A stretch of DNA of 64,000 nt from Halomonas sp. KG2 (GTDB lineage Bacteria; Pseudomonadota; Gammaproteobacteria; Pseudomonadales; Halomonadaceae), in contig CP098528.1 in the NCBI GenBank assembly GCA_030440445.1, forward strand, positions 2,852,001-2,916,000, written 5' to 3'. Below the pieces are notes generated by a model that saw only the letters and a program-made list of their open reading frames with translations, was not told the DNA's origin and searched no databases. The position numbers were made by a program, and so were the translations under genes. Positions 26,195-34,728 of this stretch are shown here, piece after piece. Numbering within the stretch: position 1 is the first letter of the stretch; every line of letters starts with the position of its first letter.

Positions 26195-28086
26195 AACTTA
26201 CCACCCAACAATCTGAAACCCACTGGTTTCTCGCCTTCATAGTGAATTGTATTTACCGAAGTAGGCTTCGCATTAGCAGGACCTAAAACTAACGCGGTTA
26301 CCAGGTAGGATGCTGGCAGCAAATCACCGTAAATCCGAACCTCTACTGTTCTGCGGTCTACTTGTCGTATCCAGCCGGATAGACCAAATTTCTTTGCTCT
26401 TTCCATAACCCATTCGACATATCCCGTCTTGGCTAAAGTACCTTTTACGGTTGAATGTAGATGAAGTGTATCGAGTGGCGCAGTCAAAAAACTCAACCCT
26501 TCTTGATTTGCTGCACTGATTAATAGCTTCTTTGCGACTTCTTTAGGCTCACCAAAAAGAGGATATTCGCAATTACCAATCGCGGCATGAGCATTTAGCT
26601 CACAGATACCACTATCTTGCTCGCTTAATGGCTTTGTGTGATCCTCTAATAAGAAATCAACGCCGCAGTAGTTTAGACCTGGAATCACCTTAACCGATTC
26701 CACACAAGCCTTTTTTATATCTTCATGTAGCTCGTCATAGACGCTGATACTATCCCCGCCTTGGGAAATATTACTGGAAGAAGAAAGCCTTACCAACTCA
26801 CCTGCTGCGGGAACACTCTCTAAAGAGAGACCCAGCCTATCAAGTTGGAACATCATAGTGTCATTGAACTTTATCGGCCTCCTCCAAAGATGGGGGTTAC
26901 TTTTTCGGAACTGATTTTTAAGAAGCACAAGTTCAGCGATACTATTTTCTCCATCGCCTACTACACATGCAGGCAACCTCATGATTGCCGCAATCACTTT
27001 GCCATCTAATACCAGTATTCGGTAATCTTCACCGCTAACATGTTTTTCAATGATAACATCTTGCTTACCCAGCTGTGAGGACTGACTTATATTCAGAGCA
27101 TCCCTCAGTTCTTTAGCTGTTCGCAAGTTTGCAAAAACACCTATCCCACCAACACCTGCCACGGGTTTACATACAACCGGGTAACCAATCAGTTCTGCGT
27201 ACTGCTCAGCCATCCATAAATCATCTTTTTTAAACAGTCTACCTTCTGGCACGGGCAAACCTAGGCGTTGCAAACATGCTCGCGTTGCCTCTTTATGGCT
27301 AGTTAAAGCATGAGACATACTGCTTGAAACTATGGTTCTACTCCACTTGAACGGGAGTTTTTTATTACTCTCATCATAGATGACATAGGAGCCTTTCGTG
27401 AACCTTAGGCTATTCAGACCTAAGCTAAGCGCATGCCTTTCTACTAAGTGCCCTTTTGTTCCGTTTATACCTAATGGTTTAGCAAGCTCAACATCTGAAT
27501 AATGCTGCGCCGATTTCCCAAGCATATCAGGTACATTTAACTCAGGGAGTTTCCAGAAAAACAGTATATTTTCAAGCAAGTCGCTAAACCGACTATTTGG
27601 CCAAGCTACATTGCTGAAGGTCTGCACATCATCGTGCGCTGTAGAACTCCGGCTTTTTAAAGCATGGCGTATCAAAGAACAAATAGCATATACAATCTTA
27701 TCTTTATATTTTTTAAGAAACTTATCTAGCTCAGGACTACCATCTCGATTTAATTTTCTGAATATCTTCTTATCTTTTATTGCTTCTATGGACCACGCTT
27801 CAATCAATGCTTCTAACTCATCACCTTCATTTAACGAGAATGAGTGATTAACCAGACGCTTAATTACCTCCTTTAACAAGTCCTGGGCTCTTGAAGGGTA
27901 TCCCTGGCCTGATAAGGATGGCATTTGAAACTCTACCGCTGCGGTTTCTATGCCACTGTTACCTTCTATTTCTATACTAACCCACGCATTTGCGGCGTAG
28001 CGGGGGTCTGCATCCTTCCATATCCCGCCCTGTACTGGTGCTTTTAAACCACCAGCACTTACTTTGCTTACCTTAATACTCATCAA
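26191..28086 (-). CDS. Cyanophycin-synthetase-like ATP-grasp ligase with inactive acylphosphatase-like tail
   Basis: This encodes 631 residues. Residues 1-215 form an N-terminal region similar in position to that of cyanophycin synthetase (NAWVSIEIEGNSGIETAAVEFQ). Residues 255-520 are an ATP-grasp domain: RACLQRLGLPVPEGRLF, YPVVCKPVAGVGGIGVFANL, VIIEKHVSGEDYRILVLDGKVIAAIMRLPACVVGDGENSIAELV, GVDFLLED and GICELNAHAAIGNCEYPLFG. ATP Lys, Glu and Asn are all kept, so this looks catalytic. Residues 540-631 match the acylphosphatase fold, but the Arg loop reads LAKTGYVEW and the Asn position reads GWIRQ. Both catalytic residues are lost, leaving a probable binding domain. It is likely an amino-acid/peptide ligase acting on an unknown acceptor. 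Confidence 0.78.
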   Translation of the reverse strand: MMSIKVSKVSAGGLKAPVQGGIWKDADPRYAANAWVSIEIEGNSGIETAAVEFQMPSLSGQGYPSRAQDLLKEVIKRLVNHSFSLNEGDELEALIEAWSIEAIKDKKIFRKLNRDGSPELDKFLKKYKDKIVYAICSLIRHALKSRSSTAHDDVQTFSNVAWPNSRFSDLLENILFFWKLPELNVPDMLGKSAQHYSDVELAKPLGINGTKGHLVERHALSLGLNSLRFTKGSYVIYDESNKKLPFKWSRTIVSSSMSHALTSHKEATRACLQRLGLPVPEGRLFKKDDLWMAEQYAELIGYPVVCKPVAGVGGIGVFANLRTAKELRDALNISQSSQLGKQDVIIEKHVSGEDYRILVLDGKVIAAIMRLPACVVGDGENSIAELVLLKNQFRKSNPHLWRRPIKFNDTMMFQLDRLGLSLESVPAAGELVRLSSSSNISQGGDSISVYDELHEDIKKACVESVKVIPGLNYCGVDFLLEDHTKPLSEQDSGICELNAHAAIGNCEYPLFGEPKEVAKKLLISAANQEGLSFLTAPLDTLHLHSTVKGTLAKTGYVEWVMERAKKFGLSGWIRQVDRRTVEVRIYGDLLPASYLVTALVLGPANAKPTSVNTIHYEGEKPVGFRLLGGKL

Positions 28087-28163
28087 ATACGCCCTGTATT
28101 GTCATCAAACACTAGTATCAGAAATTTTATTTCCTGTTTACAAATAGCCCCAAGCGACATGAG

Positions 28164-29339
28164 CTAAACAGCCAATCCTTCAGCCAGAAGAAATCGTCTA
28201 TAAGTGGCATCGCCAAGTAACGGCTCATGCATCTGAAAAAGACGCACTTGACTGTAGCTGTTGCCTTCTAGCACTACAAAGTCGTGGTCACGTAGAATCA
28301 GATCGAAACCGCAATACTTTAGATACGGTAGCTTGCTGAACAGGGCCTTAAGTTTGTACTTGTGTTCTTGCCAGTTGGGAATACTAGCCCCTGTTAGTGT
28401 CTCGCCCGTATCTGGGTGGGCATGCCACACTTGACCACTAAAACGGCCCGCCGCAGCTACAGCATTACCAAGTCTTCCCGTTTCCAAATCAATTTCAATG
28501 CTTAGTCCACCCCGCGAAAAATTATCGATAGGGTACGATTCGCTATTACCTACACGCAGTACGGCTCGCACTATGTATGGCTCACCGCTTTGCACGTCGC
28601 GCATTATGAGCACACGCACCGTATTAACCGTAAGAGGATAAAGACGGCGTGAGAATTCACCTTGCTGTACGTATTCATTAATAATAAATGGAACCCGTTG
28701 ACTGGTGAATAATTCACTTAATGCGTCGCTTCGCAAGCTAAAGCGCGGGTTAATTGCGTCGTTGGTTTCCACCACGGCATGGCGTTTATCTATACGAATA
28801 AAGTAAACACTACCACCGCCACCGCCACCTAAGGGCTTGGCCACTAACATTCGCGACTCAGATTCGCCGCGCGCTATCTGCAGCCATAGATCGGTGTGTG
28901 GGATTACACGGCCTTGCCGGCATACCGCGACAGTATGTGGCACATTACAATATTGGCCGAACACTTGGTCAAACAATATTTTATTATTAAAAACAACACT
29001 ATAATGACCATTGACTAGCCGGGTAAGCCAGCGTTGGACATCACTTAGGTAACTGTCGATATTGTCGCGGTTGAGCCCATATAGCCTTGCCTTTTCAGGC
29101 AAAAAGCCGCGCTCGTAAAAGAATTGCGCCTCTTCTTCGCTGAGACTCGGCAAGTCTGAGTCGGCGTGAAAATCCAACGTAAAGCGTTTTAATAGCGCAA
29201 GCTGCTCTGTTTCCTGCAGGCTATCCATCAAGCGTTTATGATGATCTTTCGATAGCGCATCTGCCACTACCGCCTCCTGGCTGCCTGTGAGGTTCTTTGA
29301 AGAGTGCCTCATTTCGTGGTAGGTGGTATCAAGTTTCAT
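28164..29339 (-). CDS. Sugar-transfer-associated ATP-grasp protein (apparently intact member of a triplet)
   Basis: This encodes 391 residues. The layout is that of the ATP-grasp family often found with polysaccharide transferases: FFYERGFLPEKARLYGLNRDNIDSYLSDVQ, then MLVAKPLGGGGGGSVYFI (ATP loop with Lys), INEYVQQGEFSRRLYPLTVNTVRVLIMRD, RGGLSIEIDLETGRLG, HPDTGETLTGASIPNW, YCGFDLILRDHDFVVLEGNSYSQVRLFQMHEPLL. Of the three tandem paralogues only this one keeps the glycine-rich loop and the EGN metal-binding motif. It overlaps the upstream gene by 4 bp. It probably attaches an amino acid or similar group to a sugar or glycan (family-level inference; substrate unknown). Confidence 0.8.
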   Translation of the reverse strand: MKLDTTYHEMRHSSKNLTGSQEAVVADALSKDHHKRLMDSLQETEQLALLKRFTLDFHADSDLPSLSEEEAQFFYERGFLPEKARLYGLNRDNIDSYLSDVQRWLTRLVNGHYSVVFNNKILFDQVFGQYCNVPHTVAVCRQGRVIPHTDLWLQIARGESESRMLVAKPLGGGGGGSVYFIRIDKRHAVVETNDAINPRFSLRSDALSELFTSQRVPFIINEYVQQGEFSRRLYPLTVNTVRVLIMRDVQSGEPYIVRAVLRVGNSESYPIDNFSRGGLSIEIDLETGRLGNAVAAAGRFSGQVWHAHPDTGETLTGASIPNWQEHKYKLKALFSKLPYLKYCGFDLILRDHDFVVLEGNSYSQVRLFQMHEPLLGDATYRRFLLAEGLAV

Positions 29340-30556
29340 ATTCCAAACTCACGCATAAAGTCGATGGCTGTTTGGTTTTGCATTAATGGGCCGTGTACCT
29401 GAAAGTCTTCCACCGTAGGGGTGGCTGCAAGGCGAATCAACATTGGAGTCGGCGTCGAAATATCAATATCTACCTGGATAAAAGAGTAAAGCGACTCTTT
29501 TTGAATGGGATAAATAATGTCTTTATTAGCTTGTTGCCAAGCAGCTTTGTAGCGGTATTTTTCCCAAGGAACCGGTCTTCTAGGGCCCACGACAGTGCCG
29601 CTAGTATTAAACCGTGCAACGCTCCGGGTGCGGCCACTACCGGGCGATAACTGCATGCTAAGCGCCATACCCACGGTGGCAGCCGTCGCTTTTTTAGTAG
29701 CAACCACCGAGAGCGGCACCAGTCCAGCACCTGCTGGATCCATGATTAAAATAACTTTAAGAACCGGCCCTGTAGGCGGTTCCTGCTTGGTTAGCATAGG
29801 GTTAGCAATCATGGGTATGCGCTGGTTATAGAGCTGCCACTGTAGCTCTGTATTTTCCAGCAACGGTTGCATTGGCCCATTGGTTTGGGCTAGCAGGCTC
29901 GCTTGTAGATCGCTGATATAAGCATCTATCCGCGTGTCTGGCAGCTTATAAAGGCGTTTGCGGTTGGGCAGAAAACCACGGTTATGTAGGTATTCTGCGT
30001 CCTGCTGGGCAAGACTTCCTTGCTGTGCTCTAAACGAGTGGCTAAATTCTCGCCAAATTTGTACGCCTTCACTATGATTCAGCCTTTTTATTCGACCAAC
30101 GTGACTTAAATCTGCACTTCTGCGTGTTTTATAAATAACACGATGGTTTTTTGCGCCTCCCTGTTTGTGCATCATGCTCTGTACACCGCCCAGAAAAGGC
30201 GTTGGCCTGCGGTCTTCTTCACGGCCGAAACGTAAATAGTGCAGTAACGGGTTCATGGAAGCGTTACGTACGTCGTCGTACTCTTCCAGATACCATTGAG
30301 TATGAAACCCTGGACCAGGGTTGTGACCTTGCTGTATTCCGCGAGACAGATAATAACCTAACGGATCTTTTACGGCGCTTGGCTCATTGAGTAGTTCTGG
30401 ATAGTTGGCTAGGTACCATTCTGAATGGAAGTAGCCGCTCTGCTCTATTTCTGCCCGTATCTTGGCGTCTTGGTAACCTAGCCACTTTCTGAGACGCCAT
30501 TCGAACGTCTTCAATAGCGTTGGCATAAATTGCGTTGGCACGAGTTGCGTTGGCAT
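29336..30556 (-). CDS. Sugar-transfer ATP-grasp paralogue, catalytic loops lost, with N-terminal YPxx/YxDV module
   Basis: This encodes 406 residues. Residues 40-130 carry two copies of the polysaccharide-transferase accessory motif (FHSEWYLANYPELLNEP...YYLSRGIQQGHNPGPGF, then QWYLEEYDDVRNASMNPLLHYLRFGREEDRRPTPF), also seen in the transferases at 14067-17593. Residues 165-406 align with the intact neighbour (AEYLHNRGFLPNRKRLYKLPDTRIDAYISDLQASL at the start, DFQVHGPLMQNQ at the end). The AKPLGGGGGG loop and the EGN motif are gone. It is probably a non-catalytic binding or scaffold partner. The ribosome site AGGTGAG lies within the 3' end of the upstream gene. The first codons are a tandem repeat. 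Confidence 0.72.
   Translation of the reverse strand: MPTQLVPTQFMPTLLKTFEWRLRKWLGYQDAKIRAEIEQSGYFHSEWYLANYPELLNEPSAVKDPLGYYLSRGIQQGHNPGPGFHTQWYLEEYDDVRNASMNPLLHYLRFGREEDRRPTPFLGGVQSMMHKQGGAKNHRVIYKTRRSADLSHVGRIKRLNHSEGVQIWREFSHSFRAQQGSLAQQDAEYLHNRGFLPNRKRLYKLPDTRIDAYISDLQASLLAQTNGPMQPLLENTELQWQLYNQRIPMIANPMLTKQEPPTGPVLKVILIMDPAGAGLVPLSVVATKKATAATVGMALSMQLSPGSGRTRSVARFNTSGTVVGPRRPVPWEKYRYKAAWQQANKDIIYPIQKESLYSFIQVDIDISTPTPMLIRLAATPTVEDFQVHGPLMQNQTAIDFMREFGI
30517..30556 (-). repeat. 15-bp repeat spanning alternative start codons
   Basis: GCGTTGGCA begins at 30517, 30532 and 30547 (15-bp period). On the coding strand each copy starts with a possible initiation codon (ATG, GTG, ATG) followed by CCAACGC, so the protein begins with repeated MPTxx units. 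Copy changes would add or remove start sites in frame. Confidence 0.75.
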
Positions 30557-30558
30557 AG

Positions 30559-31614
30559 CTAGCCGCTCACCTTGTTCAAGTGATTGGTAATGCCTGGGTG
30601 CTCAAGTAGCGGTTGATGCATTTGATGTGCTGCCATGACGTCCGTGTTGGTTCCGAAAAACGATACGCCTGTTTCGGTAACCACAAAGCTTAGACTGCAA
30701 ACGTGCAAATATGATGATTCATCAAAGAAGCGCAGCAGGGCTTTTCTAATAGCAGCCCAGTTGGGTAGGTGCTCACCGACTAGGGTTTGGGCGGTGTCAG
30801 GGTGTTGCAAATAGGTGTCTATAACGCCCTGCTGGTTAAGCCCGCGGCATGCTGTAATTAAGCCAGTTTGTGGATTGATACTGGCACTAAGCGCGCCTTC
30901 TTCTACCCGCATTGGTGTGTTTGATGAGGTTGCCATGCTGCCCACCGTTAAGCTAGCAGCGGCTATTTCAGGCAGTCCTTCATCGGGTTCACGTACCAGT
31001 AATACGTGCAGCAGATGGTAGCCATCAGGGCTTATTTTAGTTAACCAACTATGTTGAACCGGCGCTGTGGAAATGATCAACGCCTCGTTGTGCTCTTGTG
31101 CTTCTTCAACTAACTGATTAACAAATGCTTTTTGAAACGTTTGCGAGTCACTGCTCTCTACCAGCTTTATTTTGCGGTACTGCGCGTGGTTATCCGGTGC
31201 TAGTGAATGCACGTGCACTTCGCTAGGCGCTGTATTTCCGTTCGTCCACCACGGTGGTTCTAACCACTGAGCACCGTTTTTAGAAATCATGCAGATGTTT
31301 TTTTCAACGCCGAAGTAATTGGCCAACACATGGCCACATAGCACTCGATCGGAGAGGACGGTTTGGTACTTTTGATTAATTGATTGCAACCTAAGAGACT
31401 GGTAATCACTCAAGTAGGCATTAAGGTCGTTTTCAGTTAAATCGTACAGGCCTGCTCGGCTTCTGTAGAACCCGCTGTGAAATAGCTGGCGGCTTTGCTC
31501 TTCTTTTATGGTTGGCGCGTTATCTTCCCAGAACCTGAGCGTAAAGTCTTTCCAGGCTTGCAGGGAGGCGATGTCGTCGGCGTGCGCGATGCTTTCTTTA
31601 TGTGTTGAGAACAT
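30559..31614 (-). CDS. Sugar-transfer ATP-grasp paralogue, probably non-catalytic
   Basis: This encodes 351 residues. It shares the N-terminal signature with its two neighbours (SRQLFHSGFYRSRAGLYDLTENDLNAYLSDYQSLRL) and the C-terminal layout (HPDTAQTLVGEHLPNWAAIRKALLRFF...CSLSFVVTETGVSFFGTNTDVMAAHQMHQPLLEHPG). The ATP-binding Lys and glycine loop are not present, and EGN is replaced by GTN. It is the first of the three paralogues to be translated and lies two bases before the next gene, so the three are almost certainly coexpressed and may form one complex. Confidence 0.7.
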   Translation of the reverse strand: MFSTHKESIAHADDIASLQAWKDFTLRFWEDNAPTIKEEQSRQLFHSGFYRSRAGLYDLTENDLNAYLSDYQSLRLQSINQKYQTVLSDRVLCGHVLANYFGVEKNICMISKNGAQWLEPPWWTNGNTAPSEVHVHSLAPDNHAQYRKIKLVESSDSQTFQKAFVNQLVEEAQEHNEALIISTAPVQHSWLTKISPDGYHLLHVLLVREPDEGLPEIAAASLTVGSMATSSNTPMRVEEGALSASINPQTGLITACRGLNQQGVIDTYLQHPDTAQTLVGEHLPNWAAIRKALLRFFDESSYLHVCSLSFVVTETGVSFFGTNTDVMAAHQMHQPLLEHPGITNHLNKVSG

Positions 31615-31640
31615 AGTGTTTAATAGCCACCTATAAAAAT

Positions 31641-32522
31641 CTATTCGTCGTCGCTGGCTTCTTGAAGCGATTTCAACACCGCCAGATCTTTGCGCAATAT
31701 TTTGAGCTTCTCTTCCATATCGCCTTTTAGCTCTGCTAACTCTTCCGGCGACACGCTATTATTGCCTTTCGCTGCTAGATAAAGGGCTTTTGCTTCTTTG
31801 TGTATTTTCCTTGCTGCTCTGACATCTTGACGGGTTTTTTTAAGCTTTTCTGCTTCATGTATACCAAATGCCTTATGGTAGGCATCAATCGCATCGTCGA
31901 TATCATCAAACCAAGTAGCTTCGCCTTTATTGATAAAAATGCCTGCCTGGCAAAGCTCTCTGAGTATGCCTTCGCTATGCGAGACCATAATAAGACTGGC
32001 CTTGCCGGTTTTTTCCCGAAAGGCAGCTTTTGCTTTGGCTTTAAAGTTTTTATCACCCACTGCCGTGGCTTCATCAGAAATGTAGACGTCGAAATCAAAC
32101 GCAAGCGATAGGCCAAACGAGATACGCGAGCGCATCCCTGAGGAGAAGGTTCTGACAGGTTCATCGAAGGCAGTGCCTATTTCCGCGAAGTCTTCTACAT
32201 ATTTGATGACTCGCTTTACATCTTCGCTAGAACTACCGTGAACCCGGGCAACAAACTTGACGTTTTGCCGGGCTGTCATGTTTTTTTGCATGCCGCCTGA
32301 AAGACCGACTGGCCAAGAAACCTTGGTGTGGCGAATCACTTCGCCTCTTTCGGGCTTATCCATACCGGCAATTAAGCGTAGTAACGTTGATTTGCCTGCA
32401 CCGTTCGCCCCTATCAGACCCACGCTCACCTTGGGGGGAATGGTAAGGTTGATATTTTTCAATACCCAGTCGCTACCGTGGTGGTTGTGGTAGCGCTTGT
32501 AGAGGTTACGAATTTCGATCAT
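31641..32522 (-). CDS. Capsule/O-antigen ABC exporter ATPase (KpsT/Wzt type) with C-terminal coiled coil
   Basis: This encodes 293 residues. Walker A is GANGAGKST (near residue 38), the signature is TFSSGMRSRISFG, Walker B is FDVYISDEATAVGD, and the switch His lies in MVSHSE. The family length for KpsT is about 220. The extra 70 residues (EAEKLKKTRQDVRAARKIHKEAK...LKGDMEEKLKILRKDLAVLKSL) look like a charged coiled coil. Together with the KpsM-like permease at 41479-42288 it should drive export of a finished, lipid-linked polysaccharide across the inner membrane. It is unusual that the ATPase gene lies about 9 kb from the permease. Directly downstream come the ATP-grasp ligase genes, tying the exporter to the modification block. 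Confidence 0.9.
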   Translation of the reverse strand: MIEIRNLYKRYHNHHGSDWVLKNINLTIPPKVSVGLIGANGAGKSTLLRLIAGMDKPERGEVIRHTKVSWPVGLSGGMQKNMTARQNVKFVARVHGSSSEDVKRVIKYVEDFAEIGTAFDEPVRTFSSGMRSRISFGLSLAFDFDVYISDEATAVGDKNFKAKAKAAFREKTGKASLIMVSHSEGILRELCQAGIFINKGEATWFDDIDDAIDAYHKAFGIHEAEKLKKTRQDVRAARKIHKEAKALYLAAKGNNSVSPEELAELKGDMEEKLKILRKDLAVLKSLQEASDDE

Positions 32523-32525
32523 GTG

Positions 32526-33074
32526 CTACCTAAAGCATGGTGCATCAATAAATAATAGGCCCTGCTGATCTTTGCTTGAGAGCTGCGGCGGCTGATTACT
32601 GACCAGAGGCCATTGGATATTGAGCGTGGGGTCGTTCCAGCACAGCGTTATTTCATCACCTGGGGCGTAATAATCAGTGCATTTGTATTGGAACTCGGCT
32701 TCTTCACTGGCGACATAAAAGCCGTGGGCAAAGCCGGGAGGAACCCAAAGCATTTGTTTGTTCTGTTCGCTGAGCGTTACGCCCACCCACTGACCAAAGG
32801 TTGGCGAGCTTTGGCGCATATCCACCGCAACATCGAAAACTTCGCCACGGGTTACCCGCACTAGTTTGCCCTGGGGCTGTTGGTACTGGTAGTGCAGGCC
32901 ACGCAGAATGCCACGGGCAGATTTACTGTGATTATCTTGTACAAAGGTGTAGTGGCCACAGTGGGCTTCAAATTCGCTTTGGCGAAAGGTTTCCATAAAG
33001 AAACCGCGCTCATCGCCGAAGACTTGGGGGGTCATTAACACTACATCGGGAATGGCGAGTTTTTCGTATTGCAT
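32526..33074 (-). CDS. rfbC: dTDP-4-dehydrorhamnose 3,5-epimerase
   Basis: This encodes 182 residues from the ATG at 33074, chosen because AAAGGA lies 8 bases upstream and the family starts with the MxxxKLxIPDVxLxxP strand. An ATG six codons earlier is possible. Marks are FGDERGFFMETF, QDNHSKSARGILRGLHYQ (catalytic His in the GLH loop), GEVFDVAVDMR and WVPPGFAHGFYV. It is the third step of dTDP-L-rhamnose synthesis. It lies 3 bp from the ABC ATPase gene and just after rfbA. Confidence 0.95.
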   Translation of the reverse strand: MQYEKLAIPDVVLMTPQVFGDERGFFMETFRQSEFEAHCGHYTFVQDNHSKSARGILRGLHYQYQQPQGKLVRVTRGEVFDVAVDMRQSSPTFGQWVGVTLSEQNKQMLWVPPGFAHGFYVASEEAEFQYKCTDYYAPGDEITLCWNDPTLNIQWPLVSNQPPQLSSKDQQGLLFIDAPCFR

Positions 33075-33121
33075 TAAACATCCTTTAGCCATTGCCGAGT
33101 TTGTTTAGCCAATCTTGGCTT

Positions 33122-34024
33122 CTACTTTTTATCTTTCGCCTTCAATAGGCGCTGTAGGTATTGGCCGTATTGGGTTTTTGCTAGTGGCTGGGCTAGTTTA
33201 GCTAGGTGTTCGTCGCTAATCCACTGCTGCTGCCAGGCGATCTCTTCTAGGCAGGCGATTTTAAGGCCTTGGCGGTGTTCAATGGTTTGCACGTATTGGC
33301 TGGCTTCTAGCAAGCTGTCGTGGGTGCCGGTGTCTAGCCAAGCAAAGCCGCGGCCTAGGCGTTCTACGCGTAAATCACCACGCTTTAGATAGGCATTATT
33401 CACACTGGTAATTTCTAGCTCGCCACGCTCTGAAGGCAGTACGTTTTTGGCGATTTCAACAACATCGTTATCGTAGAAATACAGTCCGGTCACGGCGTAG
33501 GCAGATTTTGGCTCTTCTGGCTTCTCTTCAATAGAAATAGCTTTGCCCTGCTCATCAAATTCCACTACGCCGAAGCGCTCAGGGTCTTTCACCAAATAGC
33601 CAAATACCGTCGCGCCTGACGTGTGTGAACTGGCGCGCTTTAGCTGATCGGAAAAATGCTGCCCATGGAAAATGTTGTCGCCCAGCACCAAGCAAACGGG
33701 GCTTTCGCCGATAAACGCTTCCCCAATGATAAACGCTTGGGCTAGGCCATCGGGGCTCGGCTGCTCTGCGTACTCTAGGCGAATGCCAAAGTCTTCGCCG
33801 GTGCCTAGTAGGTTTTGGTACTGGGGAAGGTCTTCCGGCGTTGAGATGACCAGAATATCGCGGATACCTGCCAGCATAAGGACCGAGATCGGGTAGTAGA
33901 TCATCGGCTTGTCGTAAATCGGCAGGAGTTGCTTGGATACACCACGGGTAATGGGGTGTAACCGCGTGCCCGAGCCACCGGCCAAAATAATGCCTTTTCT
34001 TTGTGAGCTTTGGCTCATAGTCAT
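33122..34024 (-). CDS. rfbA: Glucose-1-phosphate thymidylyltransferase
   Basis: This encodes 300 residues. It has [63 protein letters not shown] and [18 protein letters not shown], all classic for RmlA. It makes dTDP-glucose from dTTP and glucose-1-phosphate, the first step of dTDP-rhamnose synthesis. AGAAGG lies 7 bases before the start. It is separated from rfbD by the palindrome array and the GIY-YIG gene, so what was probably one rml operon is interrupted. Confidence 0.96.
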   Translation of the reverse strand: MTMSQSSQRKGIILAGGSGTRLHPITRGVSKQLLPIYDKPMIYYPISVLMLAGIRDILVISTPEDLPQYQNLLGTGEDFGIRLEYAEQPSPDGLAQAFIIGEAFIGESPVCLVLGDNIFHGQHFSDQLKRASSHTSGATVFGYLVKDPERFGVVEFDEQGKAISIEEKPEEPKSAYAVTGLYFYDNDVVEIAKNVLPSERGELEITSVNNAYLKRGDLRVERLGRGFAWLDTGTHDSLLEASQYVQTIEHRQGLKIACLEEIAWQQQWISDEHLAKLAQPLAKTQYGQYLQRLLKAKDKK

Positions 34025-34040
34025 CCATTAACCTTCTGTC

Positions 34041-34700
34041 CTGTCATTCCCGCATGCTTTTAGCGGGAATCCAGTTTGAGTTTAGTACATCGGCCTCAGC
34101 GGGTAAGGTCAAGGTGGATTCCCGATAAACCCGCTCGGGAATGACACCTTACTCCTCGTCATTCCCGCATGCCCTTAGCGGGAATCTATTTTGATGTTAG
34201 TACTTCGGCTTCAGTGGGTAAGGTCAAGGTGGATTCCCGATAAACCCGCTCGGGAATGACACCTTACTCCTCGTCATTCCCGCATGCCCTTAGCGGGAAT
34301 CTATTTTGATGTTAGTACTTCGGCTTCAGTGGGTAAGGTCAAGGTGGATTCCCGATTACCCCACTCGGGAATGACGTGGGTGTGGTTTGTCGGGAATGAT
34401 GCCTACTGACTGTCACTCCCCGCGTGCCTGCCGCTCTGTCATTCCCGCGTGCCCTTAGCGGGAATCCAGTTTGATTTTAGTACTCTGACCTCAGCGGGTA
34501 AGGTCAAGGTGGATTCCCGATAAACCCGCTCGGGAATGACGTGGGTGTGGTTTGTCGGGAATGATGCCTACTGACTGTCACTCCCGCCATGCCCGCCGCC
34601 TTGTCATTCCCGCGTGCCCGCCGCCTTGTCATTCCCGCGTGCCTGCCGCCTTGTCATTCCCGCGTGCCTGCCGCTCCGTCATTCCCGCATGCTTTTAGCG
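34041..34700. repeat. Second array of nested-palindrome (dRS3-like) elements
   Basis: Four composite copies start near 34042, 34158, 34273 and 34438. Each is a CATTCCCGC...GCGGGAAT palindrome, a core with AGTAC and a GGGTAAGGTCAAGG block, and an ATTCCCGATAAACCCGCTCGGGAAT palindrome. Copies two and three repeat with a period of exactly 115 bp and are almost identical. The sequence belongs to the same family as the 7365-8192 cluster. It lies between rfbA and the GIY-YIG gene. No gene is seen in this stretch. Confidence 0.88.
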
Positions 34701-34702
34701 GG
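34577..34702. repeat. 25-bp tandem repeat at the edge of the palindrome array
   Basis: GTCATTCCCG-type units begin at 34577, 34603, 34628, 34653 and 34678, 25-26 bp apart, with CGTGCCTGCCGCCTT between. The last unit runs into an intact ATTCCCGC...GCGGGAAT palindrome that ends 28 bp before the stop of the GIY-YIG gene. Confidence 0.88.
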
Positions 34703-34728
34703 AATCCATTGTGGTTCTGCTAGTTAGG

